From JBLHKS01 sp047620505 (lineage in GTDB: Bacteria > Verrucomicrobiota > Verrucomicrobiia > Verrucomicrobiales > DEV007), in assembly GCA_047620505.1 (NCBI GenBank), contig JBLHKS010000124.1:1-21279 (forward strand): a DNA stretch of 21,279 bases, in the 5' to 3' direction. The notes beneath the pieces are model-generated. The model was given only the letters and a program-made list of their open reading frames with translations, did not search any database and was not told the DNA's origin. Shown in pieces: positions 7,556 to 14,528 of the stretch (its first letter is position 1; every line of letters begins with the position of its first letter). The position numbers and the translations under genes were made by a program.

Positions 7556-8217
7556 AACCTGAAACAGCCACCAAACGCATCTTCCTGATCGACGACCATC
7601 CCCTTGTCCGAATGGGCTTGGGACAGATACTCGACACCCAGTCAGACCTCGAACTCTGCGGTGAACTTGACGGCGGTCGCGGCGCGATCGAAGCGCTGAG
7701 CCAGACCGAGCCAGACGCAATCATCCTCGACCTGTCGCTGCCCGACACTGGCGGGATCGATCTGATCAAAGCGATCCGCGCCGCGGGATTCAGCGCGCCG
7801 ATCCTCGTGAACTCGATGCATCCCGAAACGCTCTATGCCGAACGCGTTCTGCGCGCCGGAGCCAACGGCTATCTCATGAAACAGGTCGCGCCGAAGACTG
7901 TGCTGACTGCGATTCGAAAAGTTCTCGATGGTCAAGCGTATCTCAGCGACGAAATGACATGCAACCTCGTTAACCGGATGGCCGGTGCCCGCGAGTTGAA
8001 GAACTCAGTGGAGGAGTTGACGGATCGTGAGTTTGAGGTCTTTGAATTGATCGGGCGCGGCAAGCCCACGGCGGACATTGCCGAATTGCTCAGCATCAGC
8101 CCTCGGACGGTCGACGTGCATCGCGCGAATATCAGGGCGAAGCTCAGCGTGACCAGCGGCGCTGAATTGGCGCAAATTGCTGTGAGGTGGGTAGAGAGCG
8201 GCGGCAAGGAGTTCTGA
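7552..8217 (+). CDS. NarL/LuxR-family DNA-binding response regulator
   Basis: The product has 221 residues: a receiver domain (about 8-125) with D14/D15, phosphoacceptor D60 in IILDLSLPD and K110, then a LuxR-type helix-turn-helix (about 153-210) with LTDREFEVFELIGRG and ISPRTVDVHRANIRAKL. This is the usual architecture of regulators phosphorylated by HisKA_3 kinases. The start at 7552 overlaps the kinase stop in ATGA and gives the normal short N-terminus. An in-frame ATG at 7513 would add 13 residues inside the kinase gene and is less likely. The targets are unknown; the divergent pseudopilin operon is a reasonable candidate by position only. Confidence 0.9.
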   Translation: MKPETATKRIFLIDDHPLVRMGLGQILDTQSDLELCGELDGGRGAIEALSQTEPDAIILDLSLPDTGGIDLIKAIRAAGFSAPILVNSMHPETLYAERVLRAGANGYLMKQVAPKTVLTAIRKVLDGQAYLSDEMTCNLVNRMAGARELKNSVEELTDREFEVFELIGRGKPTADIAELLSISPRTVDVHRANIRAKLSVTSGAELAQIAVRWVESGGKEF

Positions 8218-8372
8218 TGCGAAGCCGTAGACTCGACCGATAGCCGGCAAGCGGCGTCAAATGCGGTCTGATTTCTGCTCATCTGCGGGAGTCAGGAGAA
8301 TTCTATCCTTCAGACGCGCCGTTTATTGATAATTTTCAGACTTATCAGATTTTACAGAAACTTTTCTATACG
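8218..8372. other. Intergenic region before the protease gene
   Basis: This 155-base gap holds no gene. Its right half is AT-rich with repeated TCAGA/ATCAGA elements (around 8310-8360). A TTGATA (from about 8328) could be a -35 element, but no good -10 sits at normal spacing. A 4-bp GCCG/CGGC hairpin near 8243-8256 is too weak to call a terminator. Confidence 0.4.
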
Positions 8373-9866
8373 ATGCACGCAATCCTTCAAATACTTCAGG
8401 TCATTGGAATTCTACTTCTCGTCTTCGGTGTATTCAGCCTTCTAATCATCGTCCATGAGTGGGGGCACTTCCTCGCAGCCAAATGGCGGGGCCTCAAAAT
8501 TGACCGATTTCAGGTCTGGTTTGGCAAACCCATCTGGAAATTCACCCGTGGAGGCGTCCAATACGGACTTGGATGGATCCCCTTCGGCGGATTCGTTTCC
8601 ATACCTCAAATGGCCCCGATGGAAGCGATCGAAGGGAAAACCAATGCGAAAGCCAACTCCCGAGATCTCCCGCCTGTTTCGTCGCGCGACAAGATCATCG
8701 TCGCCTTCGCGGGTCCCCTGTTCAGCTTCCTTCTGGCAGTGTTTTGCGCGCTGATCGTCTGGGTAGTCGGCAAGCCAGCGCCAGATCAGGCAACGGCCAC
8801 CGAAGTGGGGCATGTTATGCCCGGCAGCGTTGCGGCAGAAGCAGGGATTCTCGCCGGAGATAAGATTCTTTGGGCAAACGGAGAAAAGGTTCGGCGAATC
8901 CATGGAATGATAGACAGCTTGGATTGGCACGTCGTCGCCAGCGAGACGCCAGAGGTTCAGATTCGATTCGAGCGCGACGGAACGGTTATGACCCGGACGT
9001 TGGCTCTCTCCCAGGATGACATCGATACGAGCGGCTCAACGAAATCCGACAAATCCTGGTGGAAGAAGACCCTTAGTTTCATTTTCCACCGCCCTCCTCT
9101 CCCCGATACTGGAATCCTTGGCCGCGAACGCCCTTGCGTCGGCGAGGTGATGCCTCATAGCCCGGCCGCCGAAGCTGGAATGGAGATTGGAGACCTGGTC
9201 GTGGCCATGAACGGCGAACCCGTTCTAAACCGGCTTCAAATCGGAGACTTCCTCTACAATGAAAACCCAGAATCGGTTCAGTTGACCTTTCTGCGTGGAG
9301 ACCAAACTCGGACGGTTACACTTCGCCCTCGTTTACCGGAAAAGAGACCCGCGGAAGTCGAGAGGCCGATGGTTGGATTGGTCTGGGACGAATTTGGCAA
9401 AGGGCGGCTTGAATACATCAATCCAGGCGTCCAGATCGCTGAAAGCGTGACCATGATGCAAAACACCCTTGGTGCCATTTTCAATCCCGCCTCGGAGGTT
9501 GGGCCTACCCATCTCAATAGCGCCGTTGGGATCATGCGACTCTACTACCGGTTGTTCGAGCACCAGGATGGCTGGCGCTTGGTCCTCTGGTTCAGCGTAG
9601 TTCTGAATATCAACCTCGCGATTCTGAACCTGTTGCCGATACCACTTCTCGACGGCGGTCACATTGTCATGGCCTCGCTCGAGGGCATCTTCCAGCGACC
9701 GCTCCCGATCAAATCTCTCAAGATCATTCAGACTGGCACTGCGGTTCTGCTCCTTGGATTCATGGCCGTTCTTGCGCTCAAGGACATCGGTGATATCGCG
9801 GCCGAAACCCAGTTCGGAGCCGTTATCGAGTTCCTGCCGCCGAATCCTTCGACTAGCAGTGGCTGA
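8373..9866 (+). CDS. rseP: RseP-type site-2 zinc metalloprotease
   Basis: The 497-residue membrane protein carries the S2P/M50B zinc motif HEWGH (H28, E29, H32) in the first transmembrane helix and the third-ligand motif LLDGG (D427) near the C-terminus. Four membrane segments are likely (about 7-27, 108-132, 405-425, 452-470), with two PDZ domains between them (about 140-212 and 253-320). In bacteria this enzyme cuts transmembrane anti-sigma factors and remnant signal peptides inside the membrane. Length and order agree with RseP/EcfE, with a somewhat longer linker (residues 212-250) between the PDZ domains. It is not next to the usual dxr/bamA genes, so it may be an additional copy. A FecR-like membrane protein paired with a sigma factor is encoded 2.3 kb downstream, but no direct link is shown. 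The end lies four bases from the convergent neighbour. Confidence 0.9.
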   Translation: MHAILQILQVIGILLLVFGVFSLLIIVHEWGHFLAAKWRGLKIDRFQVWFGKPIWKFTRGGVQYGLGWIPFGGFVSIPQMAPMEAIEGKTNAKANSRDLPPVSSRDKIIVAFAGPLFSFLLAVFCALIVWVVGKPAPDQATATEVGHVMPGSVAAEAGILAGDKILWANGEKVRRIHGMIDSLDWHVVASETPEVQIRFERDGTVMTRTLALSQDDIDTSGSTKSDKSWWKKTLSFIFHRPPLPDTGILGRERPCVGEVMPHSPAAEAGMEIGDLVVAMNGEPVLNRLQIGDFLYNENPESVQLTFLRGDQTRTVTLRPRLPEKRPAEVERPMVGLVWDEFGKGRLEYINPGVQIAESVTMMQNTLGAIFNPASEVGPTHLNSAVGIMRLYYRLFEHQDGWRLVLWFSVVLNINLAILNLLPIPLLDGGHIVMASLEGIFQRPLPIKSLKIIQTGTAVLLLGFMAVLALKDIGDIAAETQFGAVIEFLPPNPSTSSG

Positions 9867-9870
9867 CAGT

Positions 9871-10242
9871 TTAGACCGCTGGCGTTGCGGCAGTGCGTGA
9901 GGCCTTGAGGTGTTCGATGGCCATCAGGAGGAGCCCGGCAACGAAGACTGACCAAGCGACTAGATTGAGCACGATCGTTGCATTGCTGTAGGCAATCATC
10001 TGCGACGCGTGAACATGCTCTGCTCGGTCAAAATAGCCCAAGCCTGGCAGCAAAACGATCGCGTGAGCCAACCGCTGGGCGAAAATCAGGACGCAGCCAA
10101 TCAAAAGGCAGATCGTCCCCGGCCGCCGGGAGGCTCGGAGAAAGAGCGACGCCGCAATGACAGCAATCGCGGTCACGAATGGACCCGCGAGCGAGTGGAC
10201 AATGTTCAGAGTGTTGTTCCAATCAAGGTTTGCGCTGATCAT
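9871..10242 (-). CDS. Small integral membrane protein of unknown function
   Basis: The 123-residue product has three probable membrane helices (about residues 15-35, 43-66 and 86-110) joined by short basic or polar loops. Two histidines (H60, H76) and H16 are the only notable polar residues in or near the helices. I do not recognise a family; the pattern is DUF-like. The gene is convergent to the protease gene, and the stops are separated by only four bases, so the 3' ends of the two transcripts must overlap. An AT-rich leader (10243-10275) with a TATTAT element precedes the start. Confidence 0.6.
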   Translation of the reverse strand: MISANLDWNNTLNIVHSLAGPFVTAIAVIAASLFLRASRRPGTICLLIGCVLIFAQRLAHAIVLLPGLGYFDRAEHVHASQMIAYSNATIVLNLVAWSVFVAGLLLMAIEHLKASRTAATPAV

Positions 10243-10433
10243 AATTTTGATAATATTCCTTATTTTGAGAATGACCAGCGCGAAAGTAATGAAATGCGCA
10301 GATCAGCAGCTGCTGGGCCACTTCTCGGCATCAGAAAGCCAGGCGCTCGCGCGAAAGCTGGCTGAATCAAACCTTTTGTGGGCAGAGGTGCCCCGATCAG
10401 GCGGAACGAAAGTTCTTTATGGTTGGCGCTCAG
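10243..10433. other. Intergenic region
   Basis: No supported gene lies here. The left end (10243-10275) is AT-rich and likely carries the promoter of the minus-strand membrane protein. A CAGCAGCTGCTG palindrome sits at 10304-10315. The remainder is unremarkable and leads into the scar region. Confidence 0.4.
10304..10315. repeat. Iterated palindrome CAGCAGCTGCTG (first of five exact copies)
   Basis: The same 12-bp palindrome occurs exactly at 10304-10315, 14646-14657, 17188-17199, 18344-18355 and 19770-19781. The first copy is outside genes and the others are inside genes. Three coding copies (14646, 18344, 19770) encode Ala-Ala-Ala, and 17188 encodes Gln-Gln-Leu-Leu. One-base variants occur around 7384, 11531 and 20624. 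Confidence 0.7.
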
Positions 10434-10862
10434 CTACTCCCCGCCAAGCTCCAACTCCCAGACTCTCGTCGGCTGACGTCGAGAAGTGCAGGCGAGGCGC
10501 TTGCCGCTGGGGCTGAAGGCCAGCGTGTAGGGTCCATCATACAACTCCCGGATTTCCTCAAGTTGTTCGCCGGTTTCCAGATTCCAGATCTTGATACTGA
10601 GATCGGCGGAGCCGGTGGCGAGGATGGGCTTGTCAGGATGCCAGGCGAGAACGGTGATCGCCCCGTCGTGCGCGCGGAATTGCTTCAGCACCTTCAGCGT
10701 GGCGCTATCGCGGATGCGCACGATTTTGTCGGCGTCGGCTTCTGCGAAACGACCGCCGCCAGGCGCCATGGCGAGCGCCTCCATGTAGGTGGGGTGCGTC
10801 GCGGTTCGATTGACAGCGCCGGTTGCTGCGTCCCAAACGACGATTTGCTCCTCGGAACCCGG
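10434..10862 (-). pseudogene. 5'-truncated WD40-repeat gene remnant
   Basis: The minus-strand frame ending at the TAG (10436-10434) encodes at least three WD40 blades. Signs are VVWDAATGA, the blade around ITVLAWHPDKPILATGSAD ending in IKIWNLETGE, and YTLAFSPSGKRLACTS ending in VWELEL. The open frame continues upstream to 11186, but from about 10862 the translation is unlike WD40 and runs antisense to another gene remnant. A normal WD40 gene would have more blades and an N-terminal signal or fused domain. It is therefore read as the 3' end of a gene whose 5' part is lost. WD40 proteins are common partners or fusions of DUF1592/PSD-type proteins in this phylum group. Expression is not expected. 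Confidence 0.6.
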
Positions 10863-10892
10863 CTCGTTGCGTGGCGCGTTGGCCGCAACGAG
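10863..10892. repeat. Perfect 9-bp inverted repeat at gene-remnant junction
   Basis: CTCGTTGCG (10863-10871) and CGCAACGAG (10884-10892) flank a 12-base spacer. The repeat sits exactly where the WD40-like coding signal (minus) ends and the DUF1592-like C-terminal signal (plus) begins. It could mark a rearrangement endpoint. Confidence 0.6.
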
Positions 10893-11021
10893 ACTCTGCG
10901 CGATGCGAAAACGTTGCAGGAAGCGAATCGAGCTTATGAGGAAAGCGGCGGGAGTTTCCGTGAATTGGTGATTTCGCTGATGATTTCCGATTCGTTCCTC
11001 TTTCGTGCGCCGGAGCTTTGA
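10874..11021 (+). pseudogene. C-terminal remnant of a DUF1592/DUF1585-type gene
   Basis: The plus frame ending at the TGA (11019-11021) encodes GRNETLRDAKTLQEANRAYE and, after a Gly-rich turn, FRELVISLMISDSFLFRAPEL. This matches the tail of PSD/DUF1585-type proteins (a GRxLE-like turn, a helix, then RELV..I..S..F). The intact gene at 16915 in this window ends in a comparable way (YALGRTLEF, then MRQLVHSIATSETFRTK). No start codon or upstream domain is present, so only the last 45-50 residues survive. It lies head-to-head with the WD40 remnant. A DUF1800-type tail is the main alternative. Confidence 0.5.
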
Positions 11022-11188
11022 ATCGTTCAGGCACGGACATTTTTCCGATTTGATGCCGGATCGGAAACGCGAGTTCAAGACAACGTCCGCACGGCTGCCT
11101 GAAAAAATGAAGGAAAAATCCTCTGGCCTCCAAAAAGTTCGTAAAATTCTGCCCTCCTCGGCAGCATTAAGGCGAAGCCAATCCACGA
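11022..11188. promoter_or_regulatory. Leader region of the sigma factor operon
   Basis: No gene is seen in these 167 bases. A 5-bp hairpin, CTGCC-CTCCTC-GGCAG (11149-11164), lies 24 bases before the sigma factor ATG. An A-rich stretch (11101-11146) precedes it. The promoter of the sigma/FecR/sulfatase unit should be here, but I cannot point to a clear ECF-type -35 (AAC) and -10 pair. Confidence 0.4.
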
Positions 11189-11743
11189 ATGGACGCCCAA
11201 TCCCAAACTCCGAAACCTTCCGAAGACGATCTTCACGAACGCTTTCTCCGCCTTTGGACGCAGAACGAGGCGGCGTTGCGCGCGTTTGTGCGTTCCTGCT
11301 GCCCGCGCGCTCAGGAAGTTGACGAGGTGATGCAGGACACCTGCATCGCGGCGTGGCGCAAGTTCTCGACGTTGGATGATCCGGCGGCTTTTGGGCGGTG
11401 GGCCTGCATGATCGCTCGCTACGAATTGCTCATGACCCGACGTCGCCATGCCCGCGACCGCCTCGTGTTGGCGGAGGATGTGGTCGAGTTGTTGACGGAG
11501 GAGGGCGCGGAGGAAATTCCCCGTCGGCACCGGCAGCTGCTGGCGCTGGATGAGTGCATCGAAAAACTGCCGCGTGAACGGCGCGAGCTGGCTCTGGCGG
11601 CTTACGCGAAAGACGTCTCGATTCGTCAGATGGCCGTTCAACTCAAACGCACCGAGGGATCGCTCTATCAGCTGCTCGCGCGCATTCGCAAAGAATTGCA
11701 TCGCTGTGTCGAACAAACCCTGACAAGCACACCAGCATCATGA
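11189..11743 (+). CDS. ECF RNA polymerase sigma factor, Rhodopirellula/Verrucomicrobium type
   Basis: The 184-residue protein has sigma-70 region 2 (about residues 15-90, with RAFVRSCCPRAQEVDEVMQD and the basic core end TRRRHARDRL) and region 4 (about 118-175, with LPRERRELALAAYAKDVSIR and the recognition helix around KRTEGSLYQLLARIRKEL). Regions 1 and 3 are absent, as expected for an ECF factor. Sequence pattern and pairing with a FecR-like gene fit the sigma-70 subfamily expanded in Planctomycetota and Verrucomicrobiota (the TIGR02989 type). Its TGA overlaps the ATG of the FecR-like gene by four bases (ATGA), so the two are made together. It probably transcribes this operon in response to an envelope or substrate signal; autoregulation is inference. 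Confidence 0.9.
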   Translation: MDAQSQTPKPSEDDLHERFLRLWTQNEAALRAFVRSCCPRAQEVDEVMQDTCIAAWRKFSTLDDPAAFGRWACMIARYELLMTRRRHARDRLVLAEDVVELLTEEGAEEIPRRHRQLLALDECIEKLPRERRELALAAYAKDVSIRQMAVQLKRTEGSLYQLLARIRKELHRCVEQTLTSTPAS

Positions 11744-13116
11744 CGGAGGACGAACTCGATCTTCTTCATGCTTACCTCAACGGCAACCTGACGCCGGAGG
11801 AATTGGAGGCGCTAAATCAGCTCCTGCGCCGCGATGCGGAAGCTCAAGAGACTTTGCGGACGCTGGCGACGGTCGACGCCAAGTGGCAGCAACTGCTGGC
11901 TCGAAGCCCGGAGAGTCAGGCCGAAGCGGCGACCGAATTCGACTCTCATCCATCCGGGAGGGATTCACGGAAGCGTTCGAAGATGAGCCGAACGTGGATG
12001 GCGATCGCGGCAGCGCTGATCGCGATGCTAACCTTGATCTTTTGGCCACGGCATCCGACCGATCAGACCTTCGCAACCTTGGAGCAAGGCCGCGCCGCGC
12101 TGTGGGAAAGCGGCGATTTGTCGACGGAAAATGGAAGCCGGTTAGGAAAAGGAACGCTGCGCCTCGCCGAGGGATTGGCGACCTTGCGGTTCGATTCGGG
12201 AGCCGAGGTGATTCTGGAGGCACCGGCGGAGTTGATTCTGGTGGATGCGATGAATTGCGAGCTGAACAGTGGCACCGTCGTTTCGGACATCCCGAAATCG
12301 GCTCAAGGGTTTCGGATCAAAACGCCCTCCGCGGATGTGGTCGACTACGGGACGCGTTTCGCGGTTAGCGTCTACGAAGGGACGGGCGAAACCCACACTC
12401 AGGTCATCGAGGGGCGGGTGCAGGTCGAGTATGCGCGTTCCGACGAAGTGATCGAATTGAAGACTGGCCAGCAAAATACCGTGGTTGGCGAATCGTTCGG
12501 CGAGGCGACGGATGGGGCGGATCAAGAGCATCGCACGATTCCGGTTATACCTATAGATCATGGCCCGGGCTGGATTCTACTGGAAACGGCGAAAGACGCC
12601 TACACGGGGCGCGTCGCGGGGCACGAATCCGATGTGTTGCTCTATCTCAAAACAGGCGGCCCGCGTCGAACGGCGTATCTGGGCTTTGATCTCGGCGACA
12701 TTGACCGGGAAGACATCGCGGAGGCGGAGTTGCTGCTCTTTTTTGCGCCGACCGGATGGGGACTCGCCTCGCATGTGCCGGACGCCACCTTCAGCATCTA
12801 CGGCTTAGTGGGTGAGATTCCGCTTTGGAAAGAATCGATCCTGCATGGCCAGTTTCCCGGGCAGCCCGCAGTCGAGCGTCTGGGCTCGTTCACGATTCCG
12901 CAGGGCGTGCAGAGGGGCAGCTTTCGCGTTCACTCCGATGCGTTAGTCGCCTTTCTTCGCGGTCACGCCGCGTCGGAGATCACGCTCAAGGTCGTCCGCG
13001 ACACAGAAGAATCCGAAGGCGGAGGCTTGGTGCATGGATTCGCCAGCCGCCGCCACCCCATTTTGCCCGCGCCGACCTTGGCGATACGCGAAAACCAAGA
13101 AGTTGCGCCTGACTGA
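11740..13116 (+). CDS. FecR-domain membrane protein with DNRLRE-like C-terminus
   Basis: The 458-residue protein has a cytoplasmic helical N-terminus (about 1-80, starting TEDELDLLHAYLNGNLTPEE) of the anti-sigma type, one transmembrane helix (about 85-103), and a periplasmic FecR domain (about 115-250). The FecR signature is seen in VILEAPAELILVDAMNCEL and FRIKTPSADVVDYGTRFAVS, with VIEGRVQVEY after it. The C-terminal 170 residues (about 280-450: LYLKTGGPRRTAYLGFDLGD, then an AEAELLLFF strand) look like a DNRLRE/TGF-propeptide-like beta domain, which may sense or bind a glycan. It most likely controls the preceding sigma factor. The stop shares one base with the sulfatase start (TGATG). Assignment of the C-terminal domain is less sure than the FecR part. 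Confidence 0.82.
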   Translation: MTEDELDLLHAYLNGNLTPEELEALNQLLRRDAEAQETLRTLATVDAKWQQLLARSPESQAEAATEFDSHPSGRDSRKRSKMSRTWMAIAAALIAMLTLIFWPRHPTDQTFATLEQGRAALWESGDLSTENGSRLGKGTLRLAEGLATLRFDSGAEVILEAPAELILVDAMNCELNSGTVVSDIPKSAQGFRIKTPSADVVDYGTRFAVSVYEGTGETHTQVIEGRVQVEYARSDEVIELKTGQQNTVVGESFGEATDGADQEHRTIPVIPIDHGPGWILLETAKDAYTGRVAGHESDVLLYLKTGGPRRTAYLGFDLGDIDREDIAEAELLLFFAPTGWGLASHVPDATFSIYGLVGEIPLWKESILHGQFPGQPAVERLGSFTIPQGVQRGSFRVHSDALVAFLRGHAASEITLKVVRDTEESEGGGLVHGFASRRHPILPAPTLAIRENQEVAPD

Positions 13117-14528
13117 TGCCTCATCCGACGACATTCTCGATCCATGGTCTCGCTCTCATTGCGGCTTTGGTAGGATTCATTGGCCAGAATGCGATGGCCG
13201 AACACGAAGCTGGCGGGAAACCTAACGTTCTCCTCATCGCGGTAGACGATCTAAACGACTGGGTCGGTTGCCTTGGCGGGCATCCGCAAGCGACGACACC
13301 GAATATCGATCGTCTCGCGGCGCGAGGCATGCTCTTCACAAATGCCCATTGTCAGGGAACGATGTGCAATCCTTCGCGGATCAGCCTGCTGTGGGGTCGT
13401 CGGCCTTCGTCGACTGGCTTTTATGATAATCAGTATCACGTCTCGCGGGAGCCGGTGTTTCTCACGTCGAACGTCAGTCTGCCGGCTCACTTTGCCGCGA
13501 ATGGCTACAAGACGCTGACCGCAGGCAAGGTGTTTCACACCCACGGCCACAAGGCGCATGTGCAAGGGCCAAAGCTCGGGCAATGGCGTAAGGGACTGGA
13601 TCAAGCGGTTCACAAAAAACCGAAAGGGTGGCACGGCATCTGGGATTTCGGTCCGCAGGATTATGACGAGACGAAGTTTACCGATCACGTCACCGCCAGC
13701 TGGGCGGCTGAGCAACTTAGGAAGCGTCACGACGGGCCATTTTTCCTATCGGTGGGTTTCTACCGCCCGCACGTTCCGTTTTTTCCGCCGCGCCGGGTCT
13801 ACGAAACTTTCGGACACGTGCAATTACCTCGGGTTAATGAAGAGGATTGGCGCGATTTGCCCGACGCGGCGCGCAAATTGACCTTGAGCAATCCGAAAAT
13901 CCCGACCCACGAGTGGATGCGCGAAAACGACCGCTGGCAACTCGCGGTGCACGCCTACCTCGCCTGCGTCCAGTGGACTGACGAGCAACTCGGTCGCGTT
14001 CTCGATGCTCTCGATAGCAGCCCTCATGCTGAGAACACCATTGTCGTGCTGTTCTCGGATCATGGTTATCATCTAGGGGAAAAACAACGGTGGTCCAAGT
14101 TTTCGCTTTGGGAAAGCACCACGCGGGTTCCCTTGATCATCAGCACGCCAGTTGGCGCAGCAGGGAAGTCAGGCAAACCAGTCGAGTTGTTGAGCATTTA
14201 CCCGACCCTCGTCGATCTCTGCGGCCTTCCACAAAATCCTAAGCTCGATGGCGTCAGTCTGCGGCCGCTTCTCGAAAACCCGGACGCCCCTTGGGAGCAC
14301 GTCGCCATTTCTACGTTGGGGCAGAACAACCACGCCGTGCGCGACGAACGCTGGCGTTATATTCGCTACGTGGATGGAAGCGAAGAGCTTTACGATCACC
14401 AAACCGATCCCGATGAATGGTACAATCTTGCGGAGGGCGAACCAACTCCAGAGCATGCTTCCGTGATCGCGAGACTGAGAGAACACTTTCCGAAAACAAA
14501 CCTCCTTCAGCAAAAAGACACTCCTTGA
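13116..14528 (+). CDS. Formylglycine-dependent sulfatase, iduronate-2-sulfatase-like
   Basis: The 470-residue protein has an N-terminal signal peptide (about 1-28, ending in AMA). It then has the type I sulfatase core: PNVLLIAVDDLN with metal ligands D44/D45, the CxPSR motif as C84-NPSR, which becomes formylglycine, and LFSDHGYHLGEKQRWSKF with D315/H316 and a lysine (K328). It hydrolyses sulfate esters in the periplasm or outside the cell. The overall pattern, with the tail LYDHQTDPDEWYNLA, is typical of iduronate-2-sulfatase-like members (SulfAtlas S1_7 type); the exact substrate cannot be read. A maturation enzyme (FGE or anSME) is not in this window. The start overlaps the FecR gene (TGATG) and the end overlaps the FAD oxidoreductase gene (TGATG). 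This ties its translation to a regulator on one side and a redox enzyme on the other. Confidence 0.9.
   Translation: MPHPTTFSIHGLALIAALVGFIGQNAMAEHEAGGKPNVLLIAVDDLNDWVGCLGGHPQATTPNIDRLAARGMLFTNAHCQGTMCNPSRISLLWGRRPSSTGFYDNQYHVSREPVFLTSNVSLPAHFAANGYKTLTAGKVFHTHGHKAHVQGPKLGQWRKGLDQAVHKKPKGWHGIWDFGPQDYDETKFTDHVTASWAAEQLRKRHDGPFFLSVGFYRPHVPFFPPRRVYETFGHVQLPRVNEEDWRDLPDAARKLTLSNPKIPTHEWMRENDRWQLAVHAYLACVQWTDEQLGRVLDALDSSPHAENTIVVLFSDHGYHLGEKQRWSKFSLWESTTRVPLIISTPVGAAGKSGKPVELLSIYPTLVDLCGLPQNPKLDGVSLRPLLENPDAPWEHVAISTLGQNNHAVRDERWRYIRYVDGSEELYDHQTDPDEWYNLAEGEPTPEHASVIARLREHFPKTNLLQQKDTP

Noticed and set aside
6644..7720. Long minus-strand open frame (358 codons) across the kinase and regulator genes
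   Set aside because: It is antisense to well-supported domains of the sensor kinase and crosses the gene boundary. High-GC coding DNA often leaves such frames open, and its product is Arg/Gly-rich with no motif.
10863..11186. N-terminal half of a 250-codon minus frame ending in WD40 repeats
   Set aside because: Its translation has no WD40 character, runs antisense to the DUF1585-like tail and the sigma leader, and begins with no signal peptide. The frame is open by chance.
11075..11716. Minus-strand open frame (213 codons) over the sigma factor gene
   Set aside because: Antisense to sigma regions 2 and 4, and it looks like reversed high-GC codons.
14417..14527. Earlier ATG for the FAD oxidoreductase
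   Set aside because: It lies within the sulfatase gene and would put 37 polar residues before the Tat signal. The ATG at 14528 overlaps the sulfatase stop and gives a normal Tat leader.
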